This document shows positions 22,824 to 33,366 of a stretch of DNA of 64,000 bases, in pieces; position 1 is the first letter of the stretch, and each line of letters opens with the position of its first letter. Location of the stretch: NCBI GenBank assembly GCA_023213315.1, contig JAKCPI010011563.1, positions 1-64,000 of the forward strand, given 5' to 3'. Under the pieces are notes generated by a model. That model saw only the letters and a program-made list of their open reading frames with translations, did not search any database and was not told the origin of the DNA. Origin of the DNA: Euborellia annulipes. Lineage: Eukaryota > Arthropoda > Insecta > Dermaptera > Anisolabididae. The position numbers were made by a program, and so were the translations under genes.

Positions 22824-22874
22824 TTTTTTTGTTTTTTTTTCTTATAAAAAACACACTTTTTTCTCATTCACCCT

Positions 22875-22965
22875 CTTTAAGCCATTTGGTATCCAAATGG
22901 CTTAAATAAAATCATCGGACTAGCTGGGGTCCGAACCCGCGACCCTTGATATACAAGGCAATATT
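22875..22965 (-). mobile_element. Family E SINE fragment (head and hairpin)
   Basis: Minus-strand match to the 5' half of family E: the ATTTAAGCCATTTGG hairpin followed by the B-box-like region (GTCCGAACCCGCGA on the plus strand). Truncated on both sides. Confidence 0.75.
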
Positions 22966-23029
22966 TTCAATGTGGATGCAGAGGTGTAACCAGAAAACTT
23001 AGGGTGGGATAGGGGAAGATGGGGGTTTG

Positions 23030-23460
23030 AACAATTTCTACCCTCAGAAATAGCACAGCTGAGATTAGTCTCTACAGAAACAGAAAATTTTTATTGAATG
23101 TATTCTCATTAATAATGCGGCATTATTGATACAAAATTATTTTTAGTTTATTAAATCTTGTATTGGTGTTTTTTTGTTTTGTTTTATTTAGACTAAAAAT
23201 AATTTGTATCAATTCAGCCTCATTATTAATGAATACACTCAGTTTCGGATTCTGTTGAGCTGAGCTATTTCGGACAACAGAAGGCTTCTCCGGTCGGATT
23301 AAAAAAACACCGATACGAGATTTAATTAGAGTAAAAATAATTTTCTATCAACGAATTTTCATTATTAATGAATACTGCAATAAAAAGTTTCGGTTTCTGT
23401 CGAGACTATTCTCAGCTGAGCTATTTCGGAAAACATAGAATCAATTAGCTCATCACATTT
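23030..23460. repeat. Nested inverted repeats with AGCTGAGCTATTTCGGA
   Basis: Blocks around CTCATTAATAATG (left), CATTATTAATGAATAC (middle) and again near 23360-23380 are repeated in both orientations, with AAAAATAATTT and TCTGT(T/C)GAG blocks. AGCTGAGCTATTTCGGA occurs at about 23260 and 23427. Probably a fold-back whose arm was duplicated. Confidence 0.55.
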
Positions 23461-23799
23461 ATAAAAACCTAGAATTCATTTACACTCTTCTCCCTCACCA
23501 TGCTATACTAATTAATAGAGAAAATACAGCACACCATGTATTAATTATATTTTGATAAGGGTAATATAAATGTCTAGATGGGGTTGCTGTTGTGTTCTCT
23601 ACAGGCTCTAACAGAATACAAAAGAACAAGTATAAGAGAGAGATTAAGGTTGTAAAATTATATAGACATGTATGACGTCATATTCATATTCAACTTTAAG
23701 TATGTCTGTTTATGGTATAATATAAAATAGGATGAGAATTATTTGAAAACTCAAGTGATAAATATTATTGTAAAAAATATTAAATGAATATCCGGAGAA
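23461..23799. other. A/T-rich spacer
   Basis: No recognisable content. Confidence 0.4.
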
Positions 23800-24030
23800 T
23801 AATACACCAGTCTTGATAGTCCACCATTATTTTGCAGATATTTCGACCATCATTATTCCTGGTCTTTTCGATTTGACTTGATGGAGATTACAACAATAGC
23901 CAAACAAGAAAACATAAATATGTACACCATTCATTAAATCATATTTTTGTACTGAATATGACTAGGAATAAAGCTGGTGAAAATATCTGCAAAATAAAAG
24001 TAAGAGTGGTTCATCAAGTCTGGTTCGTCC
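23800..24030. repeat. Fold-back element
   Basis: The left arm includes TTTTGCAGATATTTCGACCA (about 23831-23850), which is the approximate reverse complement of TGGTGAAAATATCTGCAAAA near 23976. The outer parts (CAGTCTTGATAG versus CATCAAGTCTGG) also pair. The GATGGTCGAAATATC core, read in reverse complement, is a reduced version of the motif in the other fold-backs. Confidence 0.6.
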
Positions 24031-24422
24031 AGAGATAATTTTTAAAATGTAAAAATATTATCCTAAATTTTTGTTTGTATAAGGTTAAACAAAAATTTTG
24101 GATTACAAAAAAGAGTTCAATAGGTGAAGTAACTGACCTCGACGATTATTAATATTATCTTACAAGTGTATATTAAAGAGAATTAAAACAAGACTTATGT
24201 AGAAATGCCAAACAATAGCTTGTATAGGAAGGTGAGAAAATCTCCAACAACGTTGTTCCGAACCTTAAAATAAATGGGAGAAGATATTCCTGCCAAGTTT
24301 GAAAACTCTCGGGGGTAGGTAATTTAAGACAAAACAAAATTCGACTAGAGAAACATATAAAAAAGAAAAAAACAGACAAAGTTGCAAAAACCTCCTGATT
24401 TTCAATGCTAACTAACTGAAGA

Positions 24423-24528
24423 AAAGATGGTGCCTTGTTTCCCTATGGAAAAACTAACGCCATCTCTTGCTGCCTAGAGTAACCAGCTTCTGAATCGACA
24501 ACTAACTGTTTTTCGAGACGCGCTAAAT
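24423..24528. mobile_element. Family C fragment
   Basis: Shares AACGCCATCTCTTGCTGCCT, GAGTAACC and the end TTTTTCGAGACGCGC with the full family C copies, but is truncated on the left. The right end lacks the TTAA-adjacent bases, so no target duplication can be read. Confidence 0.7.
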
Positions 24529-25339
24529 GAGTATGTAGCCTATTTCTATTTTTTATAAACCGCTGCTTCGTCAGCTTCAAAAATCAGAAATTACATGAAA
24601 ATGTTAAATTTTAAACAGGATTATTTATCACAAATAGTAGGCCTACTAGTTATAATTTTTCCGTCGCGTTATACCGGGATCTACTCTATTTCCTTAAAAT
24701 TCACTTATTCCACCATATTTATTTTGTTTTTAATAAGATCAAATTCAATCTTTAAAAAATCCATTCAAATTCAATTGAACCATAAAAAAAGTATTGTCGT
24801 AAAAATAAAAATAAAAAGTTTTTTGCTTGGAAAGGGAAAAAAAATCCCTAGCCTATATAGGGAGAGAAAAGGCTTTTAAAGATATGTAGCCAACTAAACA
24901 ACGCCACTCACTCTCTCACCTGAATAACATCTATTATTTTATTAATGGAATGTTTCAGCATTCATTATGCATGAATGAATTAGATTAAAATTATTAATGA
25001 TTCGTTCTCTCTCTCTCTCTCTTTAGAGGGATGATGGTTTATGATATAGCAGGAAATAATGCTCACTCTTATGATTTATTTTATAATAATGGGTGGGGCT
25101 AAACGTATAGGGCGTATGCAAGAACCATTAAAAAGTTTTTTAAAAGCTTCATTGCTTAATGAATTAAGAAAGGAAGAAAAAAAACAACAATTAAAATTCC
25201 TAATTTGTCTTAAAAAAAAAAAATGAAAATAAAAATTTCTTTAATTTAAAATGCACTAAAAAAATATAAAATTAGAGCTTTTGTACTAATTAAAAACACT
25301 AGTTTAAATGTGCCTGGATAATATAGCGCATATATTTGT
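24529..25339. other. A/T-rich sequence, no gene seen
   Basis: A 94-codon frame at 24595-24879 starts with a methionine but is lysine/isoleucine/serine-rich in the way A/T-rich DNA forces; no domain. CT microsatellite at 25007-25022. A TAGGCCTA site lies at 24638-24645. Confidence 0.4.
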
Positions 25340-25570
25340 GCATTGTTTAAAGCCTTAAAGGCCTAATAAAGCCGAAAAAATAACACTATTTTATAAATTT
25401 AAAAGTTATATTAACATTTAATGCACATTTAGACACTCATATGTCATCATCAGAAGTAATTTTACAACTAAACGAGTTTGCATCAAAACCGTTTAGTTGT
25501 AAAATCACTTCTGATGATGACACATGAGTATCGAAATGTGCTTTAAGTATTAGAAATATTAATTTTTGAA
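25340..25570. repeat. Fold-back with hammerhead-like core
   Basis: Inverted arms centred near 25473; the inner arms are AAACGAGTTTGC and GTTTAGTTGTAAAATCACTT with their complements. The right arm (25511-25537) reads CTGATGATGACACATGAGTA followed by TCGAAATG. The reverse complement of the left arm has CTGATGATGACATATGAGTG followed by TCTAAATG. The stem GACA/TGTC is intact only in the left copy. Confidence 0.65.
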
Positions 25571-26139
25571 ATCTTTAAAAATCAAAACCTAGTGTTTTAA
25601 TTCAGATACATAAAGTTTCCAAGGTAGATAGTTTAAATTTAATTAGATATACTCTGGTTAGAAGAAATTCAGACAGACATACAAAAAATAAAAGCGTTTA
25701 AAAAGTCGCCCGCCATTTGTTTCATATAAAGTTTTTTTTTCCCGTTTTCATAGAGGGACGTTGACAAATAGATGCAAGCAGCAGGCAGGCTCTTTTGCTC
25801 TGCTTTCTTTTTAAACGGCGAATTTTGCGAGATTGATAGGATATCGAGAGGAGGCAAGGGGCTTTCGCCAGCTGACGGCCTAGAGTCCAATTTTATTCAA
25901 CAACACACCCTTAAAAAATATTATTGGATTTCCTCTAAGCATGTTTTATATTTCTTTCTTTTTACAGATAAAAAGACGTTTTAATATTTTTGTTTTGTTT
26001 TTATTAAAAAAAAAATGAACCAAACAGGAGATATTATGATGTTTATGAGGATAAATGAGCATAAACGAAAATGATCAGAATAAGTTTTATAGAAAACTCC
26101 GCTATTCGCCATCCGCTGTCATAAGGGAAAATACAACGG
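25571..26139. other. Unique, moderately G/C-rich segment
   Basis: The part 25700-25890 is less A/T-rich than its surroundings and has open frames on both strands (73 and 70 codons), neither with a recognisable domain. No repeat match in the window. It could be an exon or conserved non-coding DNA, but there is nothing to choose between these. Confidence 0.25.
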
Positions 26140-26183
26140 TGCCCTTATTAGGCCGGAGGTCTGGTAGCCTGGCCTAATAAGGG
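26140..26183. repeat. Short perfect hairpin
   Basis: GCCCTTATTAGGCC and GGCCTAATAAGGGC form a 14-bp perfect inverted repeat around a 16-bp loop. It could be a small palindromic repeat or a structured RNA element; no other copy noticed. Confidence 0.6.
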
Positions 26184-26945
26184 CCTCGATGTATACGATA
26201 ATTTTAAACGTCATCATTAAAATCCATCCAATCCCTCATTAGAATTCATTATATATTTCATGTAAAACTTCTCTCGTAATCGATTTAAATATATTTACAT
26301 ATAATCAATCATAAAACATTCATTATACGAATTTAAATATTAATCCAATTATTTTCAAATGAATGGAACAAGATTAATTCCAAAATCCATTACGAGAATA
26401 TCAAATCAAAAGAATATTACGAAAAAAATTAATAGAGTAAGGGGTCTTAGTAAATTATAAAAGTTTCGTTTTGTCATTGATTCGTGGACAATTTTTTTTA
26501 TGCAAATAAAATATTATAATTTAATCGCAACAAAAATCAAAATTAGAGATAATCTTGTCCAAAAGATGATTGATGATTTCATTTTTATTTGTTTCTTTAT
26601 TTAAATTTTCATTTTAATATGTAATATTTTCATTTTAGAGCCTATATTTCGATTTAGTAGAAAAATAATGTCCTTTAAAAAGCACTTGCTAAAGGTTAAC
26701 TCTTCGCTTTCAGACATTAGCGTTAAAATTAAATCAACCACCAATTCATTTAAAATGTCTAAACTGCTTATTAAAAAATAAATCAAGTTAAAAAATAAGA
26801 ATTAGGCCACGAGACGTTCTTATATTCGAACCCGAGGATAAATCTAACAATTTTAGGCAACATTCTTCGATTTCATTAATCTTTCATAGAATACGAAATT
26901 GTTTATTAAAGATTTTAGGGTTTGTATTATTATGGGAGTATTTAA
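26184..26945. other. A/T-rich sequence, no gene seen
   Basis: Unassigned. A 61-codon minus-strand frame (26601-26786) has no recognisable feature. Confidence 0.4.
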
Positions 26946-27137
26946 TTATAGACCACATTTTGTATTAATTATTTATAAATTTCAACTACTTATTCTGCAG
27001 TCGTTTTCAAGCAAAGTGCACTTGCTTCCTACCTCTAAGGGACTCAATCGTGGTTAGTTCATATATGAGTCGGAGCAAGTGCACATTGCTTGAAAACAAC
27101 TGCAGAATAAGAAGTCGAAACGAAATAACTTGTTAAA
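26946..27137. mobile_element. Family J fold-back, right end truncated
   Basis: Starts TATAGACCACATTTTGTATT, carries TTATTCTGCAG, AAGTGCACTTGC and the mirrored GCAAGTGCACATTGCTTG, CTGCAGAATAAG, GTCGAAACG. The outer right arm seen at 53950-53985 is missing. Confidence 0.7.
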
Positions 27138-27954
27138 ATTTTTTTTTAAGGTTTAGAATAAGTATAAAGTTTTTTCTGGCAGTAGATTTTGAAATTGAGA
27201 TGTTGAAAAGTCTGCTAAGAAGAAAATAAAATTTATTTTTGTTGTTTGAAATATTTCAAAAAATAAAAATACAATTTTTTGTTTGACTATTCATCTCAAA
27301 AAATTTTTAAAACAAAAATCAATAGAACAATTTTGTATATATGTTATAAAAATGAATATTTTTAGAGTAAGATCGAAAACTTTTTATCTTGCCATTTGGA
27401 TAACCGGATATTTTGATTTTGCACTTTACAAGTACCACTCGTATGTTGAAAAAAGTAGACTTTCTATTTTAATTAAAGGCTTATATGCCTACGCTTAATT
27501 AAATTTCAACCGAACAAGCTTTTCAACCGCAATCGTACTTATAGGGCCAATCCCGAAAAGACAGAGGTAAATGTCTAAATCACTTTTTTGAATCTAATTT
27601 AATGAATGAAATTTCAATTAAAAAAAAAATCTTTAAAATTAAAGTTTCCAATTTTGAATAATACCTTATAAGATGGAGGCTTATTATTATTTAGTTAATA
27701 AAAAATATATTTATTTAATATCACTTAAGTAATAAATTTTTTATTATCTACTTTAAAAGGGTTTCTTCTTTGAATTTACATTTTATGAAACATTAAATAT
27801 TAATTAAGGAAAAATCACAATTAAAAAACATCAAAGAACAACAAAGTTTTATTTAATCCCAGTCATACCAGTATGTAAATCTATTAACTGTAACCAGTAT
27901 AAAGACTTGTATTTCAAATTATAAAATAAGAGATTTGGTGGCTGTGAATGTATT
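27138..27954. other. A/T-rich sequence, no gene seen
   Basis: Unassigned A/T-rich stretch. A 71-codon frame (27283-27498) has no domain. Confidence 0.4.
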
Positions 27955-28188
27955 AGATTTTGATAGGGCAGGTTCAGCCAAATAAAAAGCCTCTATATAC
28001 TTCTAGACTGCGGAGACGTTTCGAGATATATTTAATATCTCATCATCAGTTCGTATCGAAAATTAGCATATATGCACATATGCTAATTTTCGATACGAAC
28101 TGATGATGAGACATTAAATATATCTCGAAACGTCTCTGGAGTCGAGAATGAAGGCTTTTTATTTGGCTGAACCTGCCCTATCAAAATC
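27955..28188. repeat. Near-perfect fold-back with hammerhead-like core
   Basis: Arms 27955-28074 and 28075-28188 meet with almost no loop, at GCATATATGCACATATGC. At 28100-28132 the right arm reads CTGATGA, T, then stem GAGA with an 11-base loop and TCTC, then GAAACG. The arms differ at a few positions near the outer part (TATATACTTCTAGACTGCGG against CTGGAGTCGAGAATGAAGG), so they have diverged since formation. Confidence 0.82.
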
Positions 28189-28724
28189 TCCTCTTTCTTT
28201 TCTTTTGCTCACCCAAACGATATTTTAAAAAAACTTTAAAATCAACATGGAATAAATCAACAAAGATATCTTTCATTTTAGCTCTCTGTCGGATCCTAAA
28301 TTAAAAAGTAAAAACAAGGAAGGGGTACTATCAAAACGAACTAGCTAAAGATTAGAGAGAAGGTACCTAAATGACAACAACGAATATCCAACAGAATTAA
28401 AGATATTCCCATTGATCCATCTATTAGTTTCAAGAGGAGTAGCTGTAACTCGATGGCAAAGTCCACCCTCAAATAATCTGGACAGAAATTAATTAAATTT
28501 TGGGTAATAAAATATAGTCATTATAGATGTAACTTTAGATGTATATATAGTGACTTATGTTATATAGTGTATGTTTGTAGAGATGTTTATTTTGAGTACT
28601 GTGTTTATTTGTAAAATGTTTTTCATTCAGTGTACTTTATATAGTGTATATATTTTTATAGACATCTATGTTTGATATAGTTTAATATAGGCTTAAGCAT
28701 TTTGTAATAATATTATATTGTATA
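28189..28724. other. A/T-rich sequence, no gene seen
   Basis: Unassigned. The segment 28500-28720 repeats TATATAGTGTATG-type phrases loosely and may be the 3' untranslated part of the A-tailed element that follows. Confidence 0.35.
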
Positions 28725-28793
28725 CAAGACAGGGCCGAATGACTAGCGCCAAAAGGCCGAGAATAAAGAAAAATAAAAAAAAAAAAACTTTAG
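28725..28793 (+). mobile_element. A-tailed retroelement 3' end
   Basis: The phrase AGCGCCAAAAGGCCGAG is followed by AATAAAG and a poly-A stretch, the usual ending of a LINE or SINE. The upstream 500 bp contain no reverse-transcriptase frame, so the element is truncated or is a SINE. Confidence 0.45.
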
Positions 28794-28830
28794 ATATAAC
28801 CTTGATGAAACTTTAAAACAAGTGATGTGT

Positions 28831-28999
28831 GAAGAAAGAATAGCAGATAGATAATATTTCATTTATTAGGGCTTCTATGCTGACGTTTCGGTTTTGCGAG
28901 CCATCCTCAGAGCTTGCGGGCTGGGGATGACAGAAACATCAGCATTAAAGGCCTAATAAATGAAATATTATCTTGCTGCTATTCTTTTCTTCGTATATT
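28831..28999. repeat. Fold-back with hammerhead-like core
   Basis: Left arm (28831-28880) and right arm (28940-28999) pair through AATATTTCATTTATTAGG and CCTAATAAATGAAATATT. On the minus strand 28883-28910 reads CTGAGGA, T, GGCTCGCAAAACC, GAAACG; only the outer GG/CC of the stem pairs. Confidence 0.65.
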
Positions 29000-29074
29000 T
29001 TGAACAAGTGTCAGGTCCAGCGCCGAGCAAGAAAAATTTTTTTCGAGAGGAGGTTCAGATGAACCCGAAGATCA

Positions 29075-29220
29075 TTTTAAAGAATACAAAATACATAGGA
29101 GCAGGAAAGTGAAAGAAGCCAAAATAGAGTAAAAAAATTTTAATCAGATTTCGTCGACATTTCGGAAACGATTACAATTTTTTTACTCATACTGGCTGCC
29201 TTCATTTTCCTGCTCTTCTG
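29075..29220. repeat. Small inverted repeat
   Basis: AGAGCAGGAAAATGAAGGCAG (in reverse complement, near 29200) pairs with GAGCAGGAAAGTGAAAGAAG near 29099. Both sides also have GAGTAAAAAAATT against AATTTTTTTACTC. Probably a degraded fold-back of the same general class. Confidence 0.5.
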
Positions 29221-29580
29221 AATTATCACTCAGCTATCGAATTTCTTCGTTTTAGATTATATATATTACATACTGTATATCTATTATTTTTCGGGATGGG
29301 GGGAGGTTTGGACTCTCAAAGCCTACGACCCTGGTCAAGTCTAAATTATTCTAATCCCAAAACGTGTAGACCTAACCTTAGTTTTAAATTTTTCTCATTG
29401 AGATAGGTTATATAGTTTTTGCAATAGTGATATTAATATCATAATATTTTGAATTGTGAAACGGGCGATGTTTTTTTGAAATTTTGTGTTAAAAATGTAT
29501 AAAAAAAAAATCGTTGTTTCACTAAAGATTGAAAACCACTCTAAATAATAAAGATTTTCACACTCACCAACTACACTAGT

Positions 29581-29648
29581 GGGCTGTACAAAATCGGCAG
29601 ATGTGAATGAATACACTGGGTTGTACAAAATCGGCAGATGTGAATGAA
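29581..29648. repeat. 37-bp direct repeat beside a splice-like site
   Basis: TGTACAAAATCGGCAGATGT followed by GAATGAA occurs at about 29585-29611 and 29622-29648, a tandem duplication with period 37. It lies immediately downstream, on the minus strand, of the ratchet-like site at 29653-29678. Confidence 0.75.
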
Positions 29649-29652
29649 GTTG

Positions 29653-29678
29653 ATTTACCTGAAACAAAAAGAAATATT
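29653..29678 (-). promoter_or_regulatory. Candidate recursive splice site 1
   Basis: Minus strand: TTTCTTTTTGTTTCAG|GTAA, with the AG/GT junction between 29659 and 29658. A pyrimidine-rich tract, CAG and an immediate GTAAAT give a 3' splice site fused to a 5' splice site, the form of ratchet points in long animal introns. No transcript evidence is available. Confidence 0.35.
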
Positions 29679-30611
29679 TTTTTTTAGATATTTATTTTTC
29701 TAATATCCCTTTCAAAATTTAGTTATAAATTCACAAATAAATATTTTTCAATGTTTAATTGTCTTAGAAATTGAGAAATCCAATTATATAAATTATAAAC
29801 ATGGTGCTGAAAAAGTGAACATATTAAAAAAACACCATATTTGTTAATTAATTACTTAAATGTATTTATTATTCACCACTTAATAAAACCTCTACGTGCT
29901 AAAAAAAAGAGAAAATTGTTTAAACAAAAAAAAAAAGAAGAAAAAACAAATGAAATTTTTTGTTCTAATCAAATGATTTAAATCAAATCATAAATTAAAA
30001 TTAAATTTAACGATCGTTGTTGCTGTTGCTATATTATATATATTTTTTAATGTATTTAATGGAAAGAATAAATTGTTTTTTTTTTCTTCTCTCTCTCTCT
30101 CTTTGCTTTCATCTTTAGAACTCTATAAATAATGCAAATTCAACCCTCTTAAAGCCAATTTAACTGTTCTTGTGCTTGGAAACAAATAAAAAAAATTGGA
30201 GGGGGGAGAAATAAAAAGGAAGAGACTAAAAAGTCAAACAAAAATGAAAAACAATGAATGGTCCATGACCCAAAAAAAGGGAAATAAATATAATAAAGAA
30301 AAAAATTTTCTATTTTATTTTTATTCAAAGTAATCACGAAAAGACGGAAGAAGATAAATCAGATTCTGAAAGAACAACTCAAAAATTCCAGAGGGATTTT
30401 TTTTTATTTGTGGTTTTATTATTTATTAAATATGTGGAGAAAGACAGTCGATTTATTAAAAAAAGAAGATCAAATAAAAACTTCTTTATTCATCTTGTCT
30501 TGTCTGTTTTGGGGGTAAAACACACATCATCAGTATCTATTAAATAATAAATAAATTTATGAACATTTGACAGAAAAAGTCCTAGTTTTTTAAAAGATTG
30601 TTAAAAAATAA
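29679..30611. other. A/T-rich sequence, no gene seen
   Basis: CT microsatellite at about 30090-30103 and many A runs. A minus-strand 62-codon frame (30149-30337) is phenylalanine-rich low complexity. Confidence 0.45.
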
Positions 30612-31000
30612 AAGTGAGACAGTAGTAAGCATAGAACACAACTTTCAATTATCGAAGGTAAAAAATGAGAATATACATTTTAAAGTGCATCTAAAAAATA
30701 AGAATTTTAATCAAAATCGTTAAAGTCAATTTTGAGAAATAAAACTCGGAAAGTACATCAGTTATGCACTTTGGCCAATAATATTTAAAAGCTTATTTTC
30801 TCGTATTAGGAGGGTACCTAACTTGATTTTAAAATTTCAATATCTTGATCTCATTTCCTTATTGCTATAGTTTGAACACACACAGACATGCGATTTTACC
30901 AAAACATGTATTTCCATCAAAAACTTGACAATTTTTGATATGAATGCAATACCGGTACTATCTTTTTACACGTATTAACATATATAGGTAAGTGAAAGTA
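30612..31000 (+). mobile_element. Family A element, internally deleted
   Basis: Degenerate copy with remnants of the 5' hairpin (CACAACTTTCAATTATCG), a deletion of the next segment, then AAAATGAGAATATACATTTT, CACACACAGACATG and the end ATATAGGTAAGTGAAAGTA. More diverged than its relatives, so probably older. Confidence 0.75.
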
Positions 31001-31079
31001 AAAATATATTAGGGCAGAGAAATACATTTTTAACATTCTTTTCATGTTTTCTTTCAAAATTTTTTTTTTTTTTGCATTT

Positions 31080-31289
31080 TAGAGACCCCACATCATTCAT
31101 TAAATTATTTAAATCGCCTAACCATCGTTATACCGATGGCTACCGGGGGACGTTTAACACGCTGGCACCCTCGGCGTCACCAATCCGAGGTTTCGCCGCG
31201 CTTGAGTTTTGTTTGAAAAAGATGGAATTTTTTCAATCAACGCTCAAACACTGTGAATATTCAGGCAGCCAATATATAGAAGTTTAATA
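31080..31289 (+). other. Possible exon, weak
   Basis: A T-rich tract followed by TTTGCATTTTAG ends at about 31081, resembling a 3' splice site. An open frame then runs 31082-31287, through a locally G/C-rich stretch that spells DGYRGTFNTLAPSASPIRGF, to a TAA. I recognise no family. It matches no repeat in the window. Equally possible: unique non-coding sequence. Confidence 0.2.
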
Positions 31290-31505
31290 TACAAAGAAAG
31301 CAAATTTACAAAATGGGTTTGTGTTTATGATCGGGCAAAATTCCGTCCCCTGGACTCGAACCAGGACCGCTTTCGCGGCGGACGTAGTTCTATTATCTTT
31401 ATCCTAGGCCTTATTAGAACTATTATTGTGTTTAAAAATAAAGGTAGCCCGCCCGACGCGAAGGCAGTCGAATCCTGGGAGCGCAATTTTGTCAGATTTA
31501 TCTTG
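31290..31505. mobile_element. Family F fold-back with tRNA-like arms
   Basis: Left arm carries TTTGTGTTTATGATCGGGCA and CTGGACTCGAACCAGGACC. The right arm carries CGAATCCTGGGAGCGCAATT. The centre has CTTTCGCGGCGGACG and TATCTTTATCCTAGGCC. The same layout as 5307-5525, but the right outer arm has decayed. Confidence 0.55.
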
Positions 31506-32599
31506 TATTTTCAATCTTAAAAATTTTTAAATCTTTATTTTATCTTCATTTTCTATTATTTGAACATTAAACTTAAAAAGGCTCAAATATTTCCATATAA
31601 ATATCTATGATGATTCCTATTTAAATTTCTCTCAGAGAGAATGAATATTGGGGGCAAACTATTCAGTTGCCCTCAACGGTGATATTTTCATTTGCCTTTG
31701 GACCTCTATCTCTATAGGGGATTTTGGGTTCATTTTCATAGCGCCAACCGACATGACGGCAATTTAATGAATGCCGGAACAAATCTGGCTGTGCGTGTTT
31801 GGACTTATCAGAGAGAGAGGGCTAATTGCAACCTCTGGTCCCTTCTCTCAATCCCAACTGAAATGACCTCAACCCTTGACTACCAACGCCCTCATTTTTA
31901 TTTAATTATCTCATACAGATGAAAATTTGCTATTTATTTAAATTGTTTTTAGTGAAAATGATAAATAAACAGCTCTTTATTTTTAATTGAAAATTTTATA
32001 AATATCTTGTCATAACACATATCACTAAAAACAAGTTAAGCTTAGATTTTAATAATTAATTAATGCATAAAGGATTGTTTATATATAGAAAATATGTATG
32101 CCAGCAAGTTTTAATATATTGCACTACATTGACATGTAAATAATAATACATTAAGCATTTTACTTATTAAAATTTAAGCTGTGAATATAATCAAATTATT
32201 TTGCATTGGGTCTAGCTATATAAATGAGAAAAATCTTTTAAGAGATCAAATGTTAAGTGTAAAAAGATTTTTGAACAAAGAAATTTATTAGTATTTATAG
32301 GTAATTATCGAAGGCGAATGTTTGAATAAAGATTCCTGGCTATTAGATGATATATTTTCAAATTTTTATCTCAAACCGTTTGTCTAACAATCTCATAAAC
32401 ATCCTGTATATACAAAAGGTAAATTAATATAAATTTAATTTATCTTTAATAAAAAAGTCTCGCTGATTTATTTCTTGTTTACTCTCTTCTAAATTTAGAA
32501 AAAAAAAAAAAAATTATTTATTTAATGTCCTTTTAAACTAGAGAGGTCGTTTGAAAATAGAACAGTATTTTCACAAATGATTTTTTTTATATAAAATAT
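31506..32599. other. A/T-rich flanks around a G/C-richer unique block
   Basis: The block 31690-31910 is less A/T-rich and holds a 76-codon frame (31692-31922) without a recognisable domain. It does not match any repeat here. The remainder is A/T-rich. Confidence 0.3.
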
Positions 32600-32697
32600 T
32601 TAAATATATTATCGTAAAAGTCTTATAAGGCCCGAGTTGCCGAAAAGACTGTGTGCATGGGTGTGTGAGTGTAAGTGTGAATGGGAAAAGTGTTAAA
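32600..32697 (+). mobile_element. Family E SINE tail fragment
   Basis: Carries GGCCCGAGTTGCCGAAAAGA and the GTGTGTGAGTG tail; the tRNA-like head is missing. The full-length family A copy at 32700 begins directly after it, so family A inserted into or next to the SINE's A-rich tail. Confidence 0.75.
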
Positions 32698-32699
32698 AA

Positions 32700-33366
32700 A
32701 TCTGGTGTGACTGGCGCACAGCACACAACTTTCTCTTACCTTCGGTAATCGAAAGTTGTGTACTGTGCTTGTCACACCAGATTTTTTGTGTCGACATGTA
32801 TTTAGTTCCCGGCAGTAGGGAATATTTGAATTCAGATGTCAAAATTATAAACATGGGAAAATATTTATATTTTGTAACCATGGCAACCATTTCTCCTATC
32901 TTCTCTATGAAGTACAAGAGTAAAGTGGTCTTCAAACAATTTTGAGGGCAAAACGAGAATATACATTTGAAAGAGCATCTAAAAAATAATTGATTTTTGA
33001 ATTTTAATCAAAATCGTTAGAGCGAATTTTGAGAAAATCGAAAAAAACTGAAAAAGTACATCAGTAAAGTACTAGTACTCTTTGGCCGATTTTGATTAAA
33101 AGCTTATTTTCACGCTCCCGGGAGGTGTTTAACTTAAATATAAAATTTCAACCTCCTAGCTCAATTCCTTCATGCTTAAAATTGAACACACACAGACACA
33201 CAGACAGACACACAGACAGACAGACCATGTCGCGAAAACCACTTTTTTGGATACAGGGGACCTCAAAACGTAAAGATCCATCAAAATCTCGACATCGAAT
33301 TTTTGACATGAATCCAATACTTTCTCTCTCTATATATTAACATATATATAGAGGTAAGAGAAAGTA
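32700..33366 (+). mobile_element. Family A element, full length (best plus copy)
   Basis: Order: 5' hairpin with arms TCTGGTGTGAC and GTCACACCAGA enclosing AACTTTCTCTTACC; TGTCGACATGTATTTAG; ACCATGGCAACCATTTCTCC; TTTTAATCAAAATCGTTAGA; AGTACTAGTACTCTTTGG; CTAGCTCAATTCCTTCATGC; the ACACACAGACAGAC microsatellite; GACCATGTCGCGAAAACC; GACATCGAATTTTTGACATG; 3' hairpin ending GAGGTAAGAGAAAGTA. Left AACTTTCTCTTACC and right GGTAAGAGAAAGTA are subterminal inverted repeats. A frame of 82 codons across the microsatellite is a by-product. Confidence 0.9.

Noticed and set aside
24595..24879. 94-codon frame with initiator methionine
   Set aside because: Amino-acid use mirrors A/T-rich codons, with no domain or signal and no supporting splice sites.
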